NCBI GenBank assembly: GCA_015847255.1
Contig: JADLZK010000232.1
Span: 1 to 64,000 of the forward strand
Direction: 5' to 3'
Source of the DNA: Hyparrhenia diplandra
Taxonomy: Eukaryota; Streptophyta; Magnoliopsida; Poales; Poaceae
Length of the DNA: 64,000 nucleotides
The first letter of the stretch is position 1, and every line of letters begins with the position of its first letter. The position numbers were made by a program, and so were the translations under genes. Below the pieces are notes generated by a model. That model searched no databases. It saw only the letters and a list, made by a program, of their open reading frames with translations, and was not told the DNA's origin. Positions 1-14,100 of the stretch are shown one piece after another.

Positions 1-939
1 CTTGGACCAGAGTTTAATTTTGGCATAATCGCGCGGAACGGTGTGCGTGCTGTCAAAGTATATAGTGGGTCAGGTGCTTTGGCCCAGTGGTTTCTTGGGC
101 CTTGAGTCTCCTAACACCGCTAGACGACCCGGCCTTTATATCTCTGCTCGTTTCAAGAAAGGAACATCTGGCCCAGACTCGTTCGACGACAATTCTCTGG
201 CTCCCAGCCCTGCTTGGACTCTCGCCTCCGACACACACTTCGCGGACTTATCCTCCTCCTCCTCATCCGTCGTATATCTCCAGCGTTTCCATGAGTGTTT
301 TGCTGGCTCAGAAAACCGCGTTACTCTCCTTCGTTTCAAACACAAACACAGCGAAGAAAGGGAAGAGAGAGCGCGTTCCTTTGGTCGCACGTCGGCAGCA
401 ATCACGTCGTGACGTGCTCGGTACACTACTCACAGGAAACCACCAGGCACCATGCTCGCGCATGTGTGGAGTACTGGAATCTATTACCATTAAACTGTCA
501 TCACGCGCTTGACTTGCAAAACCAAAACTGGGGTAGAGATGTTTTTGTGCAGTTTTTGACTCACTTTCCCGTTGGGATAAATAATCCTGGCGCGGAATTC
601 AGTGGTGGGCTCGTTGGTCCACGCTCCGGCGAGTGGCGCCTTTCGACGCGCAGTTTGCTCGACACGCCCGCGCCGCCTGAATCTCAGTCTAGTTCTGAGA
701 TTTTGCTCGCCTCCCTCTCCGGCCTTCCGCTTCCGCTGCCTTCTCCCCACTGTAGCCCACACTGCTCGAACGCCACTACTCCGCGCGCCCGCCGCATTCG
801 AAACCCCAGCGCCGATCCCCGTCGCCAGTCGATCGCAGACGCTTGGGGTGCGCGGGGCCCATGACAAGACGCCTTTCTGAGCGCACGATAGGCTGAACTG
901 CTGGGTTTCGTCTAGCTAGATCCGAGGTGGCTTCCGCCG
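1..939. promoter_or_regulatory. Upstream region and 5' UTR of the callose synthase gene
   Basis: This stretch holds no convincing coding sequence. Open frames on both strands overlap one another, match no family I know and are probably chance. Three GGCCCA/TGGGCC motifs (about 81-86, 96-101 and 170-175) are site II-like elements, common in promoters of plant housekeeping genes. A CT-rich run with CTCCTC repeats lies near 250-275. GC content rises sharply from about 600 towards the start codon at 940, as is usual for grass first exons. The transcription start cannot be fixed from sequence alone. The motifs could also serve a divergent gene beyond the left edge. Confidence 0.45.
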
Positions 940-3900
940 ATGGCGAGGGCGGAGGCCAACTGGGAGCGGCTGGTGCGCGCGGCGCTGCGCGGTGAGCGGC
1001 TCGTCGGCGCCTACGGGCAGCCGGTCACCGGCATCGCCGGGAACGTGCCGTCGTCGCTCGGCAACAACGTGCACATCGAGGAGGGTGCCCGCGCCGCCGA
1101 CGAGATCCAGGATGAAGACCCTGCCGTCGCCAGGATCCGTAAGTCTCGGCTACCATTTGTTCCGCGGTGCTCGGGAACAGCGCGTGCCTGTAGCAGTGGC
1201 GCACTGGAGTCTGGGTTTTGAATTGCGTTGCTACGGTTCTGGTTATCGCTTATGCTTGTTGCCGGCTAGCTGCCCCTCCCTTGTGCTAGTAGCGGTTAGA
1301 CTGCTTCGTTATGCTGGTTTCTCTAGTTTTGGTAGAACTCTCTGACAATTATGCTTCACTTCAAACCTGGTCACTTTGTGCCACGTTATTCAAGGTGGCC
1401 GATAGTTTGATTAAGCCAACATTGTCTATTAGTGACTAGAATTTTATGATTTTCATATAATCTATGAGCGTCTGGGACTGTGCGTGGTTTGCTCTCTTCT
1501 AGAGTAATTTCCCTCCAGCTTATTCATGCATTTGGTGCCTGTGATGACACTGTGGTCTTTTTGTTTGCCTACATTTCTCATGTTGCCTGCTAGCATATTC
1601 TATCTGTAATTACCTGCCACTGTTTTAGACTCATGGCCAGGCTAGTTTTAGTTTGCATTTAGCTTAGTTGGACCTTGGCACCTTGTTGACATTATGTATC
1701 TAGTGCAGGTAATTTAGTTCAATGCATCAGTAGTTCTCTGAATTTAGATCCCTGTATTATTGATTATACTTTTGGACGTCGTTACAGTTTCCATATTCTG
1801 CTTGGTTCATCCGTTGAACAGTACTGTGGTACCCCACTACAGAAAATCAAACTTCCACCAAATCAAAGGGTAATGATTAAATAATCTCGATCAGATTTCT
1901 GCAACTAAGTTATATTTCACATTACGCCAATTCTGTTATTTGTTTTATTTCGACCTGTCTAATAAAAGTAGGAAAAAATGTTGTTTTATGCGGCTTAGCC
2001 AGACTCATACCGTTTGCTGATTGCCACTTTGCTCTTCAACTAGCTTGTGGGGTCCTTGGTAATGTTAATGTATGGTGACGAACTGATGACAAAGCCAACA
2101 CTTAAATACAGTTCGGTTTTCAAATGGAATATTTTACAATTGAAACAGGCAATGTGCAACTTGGTTTAATCTGGTAATGTTTATGTTTGTACTTCATGCA
2201 GTTTGTGAGCATGCTTACACACACAGCTAGCCAGAGTTTGGATCCCAACAGCGAAGGGAGAGGAGTATTGCAGTTCAAAACTGGTTTAATGTCAGTGATC
2301 AGGGGTATGTCCTTTTCACTTTACGCATCTTTGTGATTTCATACTTTAAGATGTCCCTTTTTGAACTTCACAGTATTGGAGAAAAACCTCCAATTTTCAT
2401 ATTTTTGTTGGTAAAGACCATAGAAATCTATCACCATGAATCCATGCCTCTTTTTTTGTATGTGAATCTTTTTTACTGTTATTTTTTATAAGGCCATTCT
2501 AGATGTTTTACCTGTTACGGTAACAATGATAAATGTTCTGCTTTGCATGATTTAAAATGAGGGATGCTTTATGAACATAGGGACTATTTAAATCTGATAA
2601 TGTCCTTTTAGTAGATTGTTTACATTCCATTGTGATTGCCTCTTTTTTCGTTTGAGCCTTGAAGTCCTTTATGTGGTATCATATAGCGCCCTTGGGGTCA
2701 TCCCACATCCCAGTCACACCACAGTACCACACTATAACAATTTGCACCATATAGATGACATATTATTCTAAATTAGACCTTCAGAACTTAGGTATATTTT
2801 TGTTAACAGTACTTGTTGGTTTATGAATTTAGCAAAATTTAGCTAAGAGGGAAGGTGTGTTGCCATTGACAGAAGTCAGGATATTGCTACACTGCAAGAA
2901 TTTTACAAGCTTTATAGAAAAGCATAAAGTGGATGAGTTGATTGAAGATGAAATGAAGCTGAGGGAATCAGCTGTGTTCAGCGGTAACCTTGGAGAGTAA
3001 AGTTCCTCTCTGCAGTTTAATGGACACACTCTGCATTTGATTTCTGTAAAAAACTTACAAAATCCTAGTACTTAATTACCTCTTTGCCATGTTAAAGCGT
3101 AAACATTTAAATTTGTGTCACGGGATGATGTTCCCTGTCTGCACTTTTTTCTGAACAGGCTGGAGCGGAAAAACCAGGAGCATAAAAAAAGTACTTACGA
3201 CTTTGAAGGTCCTATGGTCAGTAATAGAGGATATGACAAAGGAAATATCACGGGAGGATGCAAAAAATTTGATATCTGAAGAGGTTTGAATTCTTATCCT
3301 TAGATATTTAGTTCTTTTGTACTTGATTTCAAAAATGAGAAAATTGGGAAAGAAATGCAGCTTCTTGGTCATATCTATGGATATTGTGTTGAGCAGTTAT
3401 CGAAAAGAGAATCAGCACATGGACAGTTATTGGGTGCAATTGTTCATTTCTGATCTGCAACCCGTAACTATTGATGTTCTGATTTTCTTTTTTTGTTCTG
3501 TGTCAAATTTTGCATTCGCAAGATAATTGTATCCTTTATCTGTTGATATTTTTAATGATAATATTTCATACGTGTCTAGATGCTACTGTGATTGACTGAT
3601 TGGTAACACGTAGCACTGTAACCCGCGGTTGGTAGCATCACAATACGCTCACTGTCTACAATAGTTTTCTCTACCAGCCATAAGAAGCGAGACAAACCTT
3701 CCAAAATTTGCTTCACTCCAGAATTCTGTCAAGAGCTTCTATGTGTATGTATGCAGATATCACCAAAAGACTTGCTCAGAAAATGATCTTCTGGTTACAC
3801 TGAAATTTACCAAACACACCGCCCCATTGTTCTGATCTCCATATGCATTGAGCTCTCTTTCATAAAAAAATAACAGCATGATGAACGCCCCATTGTTCTT

Positions 3901-6900
3901 GATCTCCATATGCATTGAGCTCTCTTTCATACAAAAATAACAGCATGATGGGTTTGACAAGCTATATGTGCATGTGCCTGAAACACAAGTATTAAGTTAA
4001 GGATATGCTGCTTACAGAAACCATATTATAATTTTTGTCTGCATCGCGTGCAGTCTTGATTTGCTATGAGTCAAGTATCAAGTCAAGCATCTAGATTGGC
4101 ATGTAAAAGAGTGATAGCAGATTTAAGGCTGAAACTACCTTAAATCTTAATGTGCCTAAATCATAATATGCACTTGTATCTTTGAGATGCTGAAAAGTAG
4201 AGAAGGGCACTGTAGTTTTATTTCTCACCTTGCGCTACATTTCCTCTCTAGAATAGTGTGCTCAGTGCAGAGGATGTAGATTGTTGGCATGCTTTTTTAA
4301 TTATCTATCTTTTAATATTATGCCAGCGATATTCTTGTGACAAATCGCACCATTAAGTTGCATACAAAATCTAAGTGGCTGTTTGATATCTTCTGGTTAT
4401 AAACTTATGTTCCTTCAAATTCAACCCTTTGAATATAATCATGACCAGTATGGGGTCTCACCTTTGTGACCAATCTATTTATTAATTTATTTATTCTGTT
4501 TTTGTCAGATGAAAAAGGTCATGCAAAGGATGCAGCAAGGACGGAGGGATGTTGTTCCATATAATATTATTCCTCTAGATTCCTTGACCTCTACCACTAA
4601 TGCAATTGTGAATTTTTCCGGAGTGTAATAGTTCAAAATTTTTTTTGTATTGCCAATTGCTGGATTTGGAGGTGGTTATATATATGTATTGTATTGTTTC
4701 AATTCAGGTGAGGGCAGCAATATCAACACTGCAGTACCATAGGGATCTGCCCAGGCTTCCTGGTACCTTTTCAGTCCCTGATGCTAGGAATTCCGGATAT
4801 CCTGGATCTTTTACAATGTGTATTTGGTTTTCAGGTTAGTGTTTATAAGGTGCATATTTCATATCAATCATCATATGCTTGTTCAGGCTGATAACTACTG
4901 TAATCGTATTACAGTAAAACAGGCACATTTTGTAATACTGCTACGCTAATAGATGAGAAATGTTAGTTGCCAACCCAAGTGATAAAAAGTCTGAATAGAT
5001 TTTCTGATCTTTGTGGCCAATTATATGATCGGATTTTTTTTCATGAGTAAATCCGTATATTTGCTACTATGTTTTTTAAGTCTTGTTGCAAAGTGCAAAA
5101 CAGATATTATCGTCACGGCTTACACACAAACTATATTAAGAAAGTGCAGCTTGTCCAATTCCTTATTGTTTCTAATTTGCTTTCTAACCTTGACTGTATG
5201 ATCTGTGTCATGCTTCTAAGGTTTTACTACGAAAGTAGGTGTAACAAATGATGTGAAATATGGTCTCTGAACTTTTAATTGTATAATTAATGTATGGTTG
5301 ATCTTTTAACTGTAGGCAGGCATCAACCAGTTACCTAGCTTGAGTCCTTTTGGGTGATCATAGACATGCTAATAATCCAGATTCATTAAGTTGAACAGTA
5401 GAGGAGGGAGCCTAATAGTGGTAAAACAATATGAATAGAAATTTTATATGCATCATGAATTTTGTTGAAAAATGAAATCCATCATGTCAATACGGTAATC
5501 CTTTTGTTCTAGATGACATGTAATTTATTGTGAATTTGAGTGCATTCTTACGGGCATCTTTGGTAATTGATCAACGGATGGAGTCAGAAGGAAAGCAATG
5601 CCATTGCATGGCATTCATACATCATTATTCATGCTCTGTTTCAAATTTTGTAAATATATATCCTTGTGCAGTTATAACTTTGCTATGCTATCTTTATCTG
5701 ACAATATTTTGAAGCCTCATCGGCTTTGTGGAAATAAGCCATAACTCTTCTTCATTGTTGCAGGAGGATAATGTGAAAAACCAAAGGGAGCATATCATTC
5801 ACCTATTGGCAAATGAACAATCTCGTGTGGGAAAACTATCAGGGAACGAACGGTATATGTTTGTTTATCATAATTTTGGACATGATTAGTGCTATTTTTT
5901 TTTAAAAAAATAACAACAATAGCTTGCCATCTTAGCAATAATTTAGCATTTTTCTGGTATTCTTTTTCTTGAGTTATGGTCCCTTTCTTTATGTTTGTAA
6001 TATGCCTAAAAGTTCAGTTAGTGGCTCTCTGTGATCAGATTTGCTGATCCTCTAGATATAGAAAGGATGCTCATAGTAAAAAAGTATAACATGATCGTCA
6101 AGTGTTTGCCCACTGCAACATAGTATTCTACACTCTAAAAACATACTAAGTACCCACTAATTCTTTTTGCTTTAGCATCAATGCTGCTACAGTACCTACC
6201 ATTCAATTTCAGAGATTTATCTTTTTTTATTTTTAGAAAAATAGCAATAGTTTAAAGTGATCAGTTACCAGGTTCTGCCCCAAGATATTTTTCTCTGTAT
6301 TGCTTGAAGTTGTTCACACTTGTATCTTTACCATTATTTTTTGTTTCTGTACAGAAAATTGATGAGGGTGCTGTGCATGCTGTGTTTTCTAAAGCTCTTG
6401 ATAACTATATCAAATGGTGCAACTATCTGCCCATTCGTCCTGTCTGGGATAAGTATGTTTTTTTAAAATACTTTTGCTCTTATCTACTGAATCCGTATCA
6501 ATGTCTCACTTGGGTTTAAGATATTGCATGGTTTTCTTTTAGCACTGATTCATTGACAAAGGAAAAGAAGTTGCTATATGTGTGTTTGTACTACTTGATG
6601 TGGGGAGAAGCTGCCAATGTGCGATTTATTCCAGAGGGCTTATGCTACATATTTCATCATGTAAGTCTATGATTCGAATATAAGTTACCTATTATGTTCT
6701 TTCATGCTGCATGATTTTCCTTTATTAACAGTGACTGGGTTCGATGAGCTGTTCTTTTTTTTTTTCAGTGACACACACCACTACACCAGTATGGCATATG
6801 TCCCTTTCTCATGTCTCTGTGGCTAGATAAGCTCATGCCTCAGTGTAACGGACACATAAGTTTGAAACTGTTTTTTGCTGTGTGGGTTTGTGTGCTTTTT

Positions 6901-8120
6901 GCAGGGTCCTTACCCCTTTTCTTCTTAAATAATGATACACAATTCCCCTGCATGATAGGGAATTTTTTTTGCACTGTCAAGTTGTGTCCTGGTGTTAAGT
7001 GTTTGTCACACACTCACTCACACGTGAAATGACTAACCTTCCTGGGATGGGAGCAGCCTCGATGCTATGTGAGAATTGTAGGAGATTGTTCTATGTGAGA
7101 GGGAGGAACTAGTTAGTTAGGCGCTATGCTTCAAACCCAAATACAATATGAAAGAGCTATTCCATCATGGTTACTCCATGTTCACAGTATGCAATCAAAA
7201 TGATGAACCCAAATCCCAAGTTTTTGAAGTTTGCTTTGTCGGATGCCAATGGCTGTGTTGGATTTCAACATGTGCTGGCTGCTACTCTTAATGTTAATAT
7301 TTGTTCTCTGTTTCAATTTTGCAGCTAGCAAAGGGAATTAGGGGAGATTCTGCTTAAAACAAACTGCAGAGCCAGCTGAAAGCTGTAGTTCTGGTGGTGT
7401 CGTGCCGTTTTTCTTGACAATGTCATTTATCCTTTGTATGAAATTATTGCTGCAGTAAGTGTGCCTGCTGGTGAACTAATATCACTTGTTTTTTTTGTCC
7501 TAAATGGTTTTCTGAATGTGTTGCTTCTGCTGCAGGAAGCAGCCAATAATAAACGGCGTGCACCACATTCTGAATGGAGAAATTATGATGATTTCAATGA
7601 GTTTTCTGGTAAACAAATCGATCAGGTTACTTTTGTTTGTCGAATTGTTTTATATCTCTCACAATCTTTTGATGGTTTATTCTAGGTCTCATAAGTGCTT
7701 TAACCTAGGATGGCCTTGGAAGCTGAGCGACCCATTTTTTCGAAGCCCAGTAGGAAGGATAAGGTTGTTTTTATATTAATTAATCATAATCACAATTATT
7801 TTGATCATTCAGTATCTTAACCAAATCAGTATTTGTATATTTTAAGTAATACATTTTTGTGCTTCTTGACCATAATACTATGTTGCAACAATGAGATAAG
7901 GCCCATTTTCACTTTAACCAAGCTTAGGCTTACAAAAATGATTCTCTTTCTTGTGAATTGTTTGCCTGTTTTGCTTACAAGATGTGCATTTGATTTTCCA
8001 GGGCTTGCTAGGTAGGAATCATCACTACGGAAAGACATCTTTTTTGTGGAGCATAGGACTTTTCTTCATCTTTACCACAGCTTTCATCGCCTTTGGATGT
8101 TCCTTATCATGATGTTTCAG
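940..8120 (+). other. CALS9: Callose synthase exons 1-13 (N-terminal cytosolic part)
   Basis: Exons as read: 940-1138, 2202-2304, 2833-2996, 3159-3283, 4509-4623, 4708-4834, 5764-5852, 6355-6452, 6543-6660, 7325-7454, 7536-7608, 7686-7763, 8002-8120. They encode the regulatory N-terminal region. Recognisable blocks are LDPNSEGRGVLQFKTGLM (exon 2), KHKVDELIEDEMKLRES (3), the LPRLPGTFSVPDARNS block (6), NQREHIIHLLANEQSR (7), YIKWCNYLPIRPVWD (8), LLYVCLYYLMWGEAANVRF (9, start of the FKS1 domain 1 region) and HSEWRNYDDFNEF (11). Frame breaks are visible in exons 2, 3, 4, 6, 10, 11 and 13. In exon 13, for example, a T run before GTGGAGCATAGG is two bases too long. Exon 5 ends CCGGAG followed by TGTAAT, suggesting a lost G at the donor. 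Confidence 0.75.
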
Positions 8121-11100
8121 GTGAATGCAAATTCTAGTCATGATACCATTATTCCTTATTTTGTTTGGGTTTGAGTACCCACTGGTTTAAGGAATTCTTA
8201 GATTGGTTTTATTCCATGTGTTGAGTTGCTAGATGAACACTAACACAATTAAGTTTTTTGGCCACCCCTTCTTCTCTAAAAACACACAAGTTTTCTCCAA
8301 ATATATGTTTTCGCATGACACTGTTTTTAACTCCCTTGTATGAAGTTAGTAGCAATGCACCCCTCTAATTCCCTTGGGCATTGGCACACTATAATGTCTT
8401 CCATCACTGCTACACTGCGTATTCAATAATAGACTGGTCCTGGGCGGCTTTTTCCAATACTTAAAACAAATTGGTGTTAGACTGATGCATACTTTCTTGC
8501 ATGGAGTTGATTTATTAATAAAGACCTTAACTTGTGGGTGGTTTTATTACTTAAAACAAATAATGGCTTGTATTTTGGGACCTTTTTGCATGGGTAGGAG
8601 AGAATTTAGCTGGACATTGTTGTTGGTTTGTTTCTTGGCACAAAAGTATTTATCAATCATTTATTTATGTTTCATGATTGTATACGCTATGGCGAGCATG
8701 TTTCCATCTATGTATAGGTTTGACTTTGTATGTTACAACCCATAGTGAAAATTACCATAAACTTCTTGAAATTGATGTTTACCTGCAGATGTGTTGACTT
8801 CTTTTGTCCTTATATGGCCATGAGAATGAATTGTCTTTTAATTTTTGTATGATGTATCATTAGGTGCTTTATATTGCCTTCTTTAATGTTTTCATATATT
8901 TGGTTTTGTGTAACCTATGTGTGGTTCTATTTGTGTTGCCTTGAGGGACTAACTATCATTGCTTTCAATGATGGTAGTTTTGACAGGAAGACCATATTGC
9001 AACTACTTAGTCTCGGTCCTACTTATGTTGTAATGAAATTTATTGAGAGTGAGCTCAGATCTTTTCCCTACTCTAATATGATGATTTGTGTAAATTGTCC
9101 TGGTGGCTAATTTCTTTTGTTACTGCAAGGTCTATTGGATATTCTAATGATGTATGGTGCCTATTTCAACGTCCTCGTGGATCTGCAATCACCAGAGTGG
9201 CATGGAGATTCTGATTTGTTTACCGTAGCTTCAGTTGTGGTTGGCTACCTATATATGTATGTTTTTAAATCCATTTGTGGTATCTGAAATTTCTTTCTTA
9301 CCCTATAAATTAAAAAGAGTTCACTTAAATGAAAGACTTGAAGGTCATTTATCATATTGTAATGACACATGCGGAGGCCTTGAAACACGAAGGGGCAACA
9401 AATACCACATTTGCTCTTTTTACATGGTTTGGGATGATTTTTTGGAAACCATAAAATATTTCAATCCTTTGGGTAACACCGTAACACTTTGTAATGTCAT
9501 TCAAAAGTTAAGAATTCTGAAGTTGTCTGTCTTATCCATTATGATTGTTTACTGGCTTGGTTGAAATATGGTCAATTCTGATACTTGGCACATGCTATGT
9601 GTTATTTACAGTTTTCAGTCATATTTCCAAATATTCACTAGTAATAATACCAGTAATGAAGTCGAAGTGCTAAGTGGTTAGAATTTGATGATGAATTTGA
9701 TTTTTCAAAAGCTGTAAAACTGATGAGTTTAAGTTTACCTGTGGTCATAGAATACTTCTAGTTGGCGCTCAACTTAATCACGGCGTGAAATTATCTGGTC
9801 CCAACTCCAAATCAGCACTTGATATTTCTTTATAGGGGAACCTTTTGTCCTGGAGAATTGATCGATGAAATTCTAATAGTCTGATCATTTTCTAGCAAGG
9901 CACTTCAAGATGGCACAGAGTCAGCAACATTCAAGATATATGTTTTTTTTTGTAATCAGTGCATATGTGGGCACCAAGATAATTATCAGCCTACTTATGA
10001 GTGTCCCTTGTTGCCATGGTTTGGCTGAGGCTTGCTATCGCTGGTCTGCTGTACGCCTTGTTAAGTGGATGCATCAGGTCTTGTACTTCTTTAGTACATT
10101 CTGACTTCTTATCTTTTGAAATTTTATTATGTGATGTCTTCTGCAAAAAATATCTGACATTTTATTTTTTGTTGAAGGAGAATAATTATGTTGGAAGAGG
10201 CATGCATGAGAGTCCCCTTGACTATATCAAGTAACTGTAGAAATTTGAAACATAATTCTGTGATCCAGCTCACAAACTGGAAGTTCATAATTATTTACTG
10301 TATTTACTGTGCAGATATGCCACTTTCTGGATTGCAATTCTTGGTGCAAAGTTTTCATTCACCTATTTTCTCCAGGAAAGCTTTGTTTTTAATTTTCAAC
10401 ATTTCATAGTCATTGACCTTTGGACCTAATATATGGCCTTTATCATGCAGATAAAACCTCTTGTAAAACCAACAAGAACTATAATTGATTTCAGAGGCCT
10501 GCAGTATGCTTGGCATGACTTTGTCTCAAAGAGTATGGATACATTACTTTTTTTCCACAAATGTCAACATGATATATTTTTTCCCTGTGCACACCCTCTG
10601 ATACTATAAAATTTCATTAATTTGGAAATTGTTCCTTTAGAACTTTGAGAAGTGTCTATCTGTGCTTGCAGATAATCATAATGCTCTTACAATCCTTTTT
10701 CTTTATGGGCTCCAGTGCTGTCAGTAAGTATCCTTTTGTTGCTTCTAGTTCTAGCTCTCGTAACTCCTTTTATGTATCAGAATCACAGGCACAATATGCA
10801 AAACAAACTATGACTGTTGAAAAATTAACATTAGATATCTCTAGACAAAATTGACATAAGCTCATTATAAAATAATGAGTGGAACTTCTATCTAGTTTCT
10901 CTTGATCACACTTGAAAATTATATTTCTTATATTAAGCATTCGTTTATGCAGATTTACCTTTTGGACATTCATGTATTCTACACTGTACTGTCTGCTATT
11001 TATGGATTTCTCCTTGGTTTGCGTGAACGGCTTGGGAGAGGTTAGCTCCATAAACAAGCCTTGAACTACTGTCAGACTATCCATGAAGTTGTTTCTGGCT

Positions 11101-14100
11101 GATCTATCAACCTTATCACTTTATATTGTTCATATTATGCAATCTCATTTTTCTTGTTTTGCCGTTTATCATACTTCTCAAATATAGATTTTTAATGCTT
11201 CAATGCTTAAATAATGCTTCAATGCTTGCACAATGCACGCTTTATGCCTGCAAAATGTAAGACAACGACTAAGTGCATTTGATTACACGAATACAGTCTT
11301 TTTAGTTTTGATAACAGCAAAACACTAAATGGAATTGCAAAACATTTATTGGATCTGTGTTAAGGTTGGGTATTCCTCCAGTGGAATGTACTTTATTATT
11401 CTCTATACTCCCTCCGTCCCATAATAAGAGCACTTTTAGCATTCAAAAGTTGTCCCACAATAAGTGCACTTCTAGGTATGGTCTCATCTAGCTCTAGTAG
11501 GCTTTACTATCTCTATTCCCCAAATGCAATTATATGCTTGCATAACTTATGTCAGGGTATATATGTAATTCCTGAGTAACATTGATTTCAGTAACAAATC
11601 CTAGAAATGCTTTTATTTTTGGAGGAGGGAATTGTTGTTTTAAACTCCAACGCTTGAACAACATGGCAGTCATTTCCTCTTTGCACAACTATTTACCTCT
11701 CGATGCAATTCCACCTCCAGTTCACACATTCCACTCCATACCATACCCATTCAAGTCCAATACCAGTTCCTATTTGCTTTTGGCTGGGGTTCTTTGGAAA
11801 AAAGTACCGTGGAATTGAAATATAAAGAGCATGTATTTGTTTTATTTGTTAATCTATGCTTTCTGGTATTTTTAATCGTGTTTACAGATTAGTAATGTCG
11901 CAGGCGGTTCATAGATTCTTTGAGAAGTTTCCTAGAGAATTCATGCATAGACTTCATGTTGCTGTTCCAAAAAAAAAAGGTTTGTGATGTCCTAGTTTCT
12001 TGTTTATTTTTTTCATAATCTAAAGCTGGTTTTAATCCTTTATACAGGAAGCAACTGCTATCTTCTGGTCAGGTATGAGTCTTCATTGCTATGGAACTCC
12101 TTTTTGTATACTGATTTTGATACATTTTGATCCTAGTTTTTCAATCTTTTCGGGATCTGGGATATAGCACAATACTTGTTTGAATTATTTATTTTTGTAT
12201 GTATTAATAATGTATGGCATTCTTTATTGTTTTTTACAAAGATTTGACACTATGAGGCATCAAATTTTCCAGGAAGCAGAATTAAACAAGTTTGATGCAT
12301 CTAGATTCTCCCCTTCTGGAATGAAATTGTGAGGAATTTACGGGAAGAGGATTATATTAGCAATTTGTAAGTATTTCTTCCTATGGTACTCTATGATACA
12401 GTTTTCTTAACTGCCATATGTCCATATAGTTTGACTGTTATCCTATTTGAAGTGAATTAGAATTGCTTTTGATGCCCAAAAATGACTCTGGAGTGCTTCC
12501 GATTGTGCAGTGGCCACTTTTCTTGCTTGCTAGCAAGGTAAAAAGTCAAAAACAACTTTAACTGTTTAAAAACCCTTTCTTGATTCACAGGTTTTGTTTC
12601 CATTATTTTTCTTCAATCAGCACCTCCCGTTTCAATTTGTAGGTTTTTCTTGGCCAAAGAGATTGCAGAGGACTGCAAAGACTCACAAGAAGAACTTTGG
12701 CTAAGGATATCGAAGGATGAATACATGCAATATGCTGTTGTAGAGTGCTTCCATAGCATTTTTTCATATTCTGACGTCTATACTAGAGAAAGAAGGACGC
12801 CTCTGGTAGTGGTGTTACTATTGTACTCCCTCCTTCAAATTATAAGTCGCTTTTGACTTTTTTGGTTCATCCATTTTGCTATGTACCTAGACATATTATT
12901 ATCTAGATGCGTAGCAAAATGGATGTACCAAAAAAAAGTCAAAAGTAACTTATAATTGGAATGGAGGGAGTACTTATTAATGCTCATTTTATTCTTCTAC
13001 ATCATATTGGCTGGTGTACCTTGTTAGGTTTATCTCTAGCCTGCTCCAACTTGCTTGGGATTGAAAGACTTTGTTTTATTGCTGTTGTTTTGTTTCACCT
13101 CATAAATTTGACAGATTTTTTTTTCTGTTGCTTTGTTATTTGGAAACTTTAGGGTGGAAATGATTTATGGTGGTATCGAGACAGCATTTCAAATAGGACC
13201 ATCAAAGTGATCTTCATTTCAAAAAGTTGCCTAATGTTATTGCCAAGCTTGTTGCTGTATTGGGAATATTGGTATGTATGATGTTTTGGTATTTATTTTT
13301 AGGGCAGTTAATTTGATTTTCCGTGGCTTATTTACTATGCAATCACCTTATTGGTGAGCCAATTCTCAAACTTTTAGCTACAGGACCACCACATTCATGA
13401 GTCAAATCTGAAACTTGGCTTCCCTTCTTTATGATTTTAAATCTCTTTAGAAACTATATTTGCTTTTCTACCTTTCCACTAGAATATACTAGAGTAAAAA
13501 TCCATGATACTGTCAAATTTATGCCAAAACCTCCTAGACCCTAACCACAGCTGTTTCGACCTTCCCTACCAGTCTGTTAGTGGGAAAAAAATTCCTTCTG
13601 ATGTAAAGTATGCTGTATACGTCCAGATTACACTGACGTTTTCACTAATTGAACATTTTATTTTGGATGGTTCAAGTGTGTATGTGTGTCTGTGTATTAA
13701 CTGTGAAAACACTGTTTTGTAGCGAGGTACGACAGAGTCCAGTGATCTGAAAAAGGTTTGGTTAATGCTATTCAAGACCTATATGATGTTGTTTATCATG
13801 AAGCACTTTCTGTTAATATGAGGTCTGCCTTTTGTCTGTAGCTTTTCCATCTTACTCTCAGATTTTGGGCCCTTATAAATTCGCTTTGCTAAAGCCCTTT
13901 GTTTATAAATGTTAGTGGCCACATTGAAGAATGGGATCAAATTAATTTAGCAAAGGCTGAAGGTCGCTCTTCAATAAAACTCAAGTGGGCCAAATGACCC
14001 CAAATTGGTGATGCACATTTTGTTGTTGTGTCTTTACTTTTATTTTTCTTGGTAGTCTGCATTTTCTTTAGTAATCAGTCTGATATATGCTTTTGTAATC

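Noticed and set aside
41..880. Several overlapping open frames left of the callose synthase start
   Set aside because: No family resemblance, several strands and frames at once; better explained as promoter and leader sequence.
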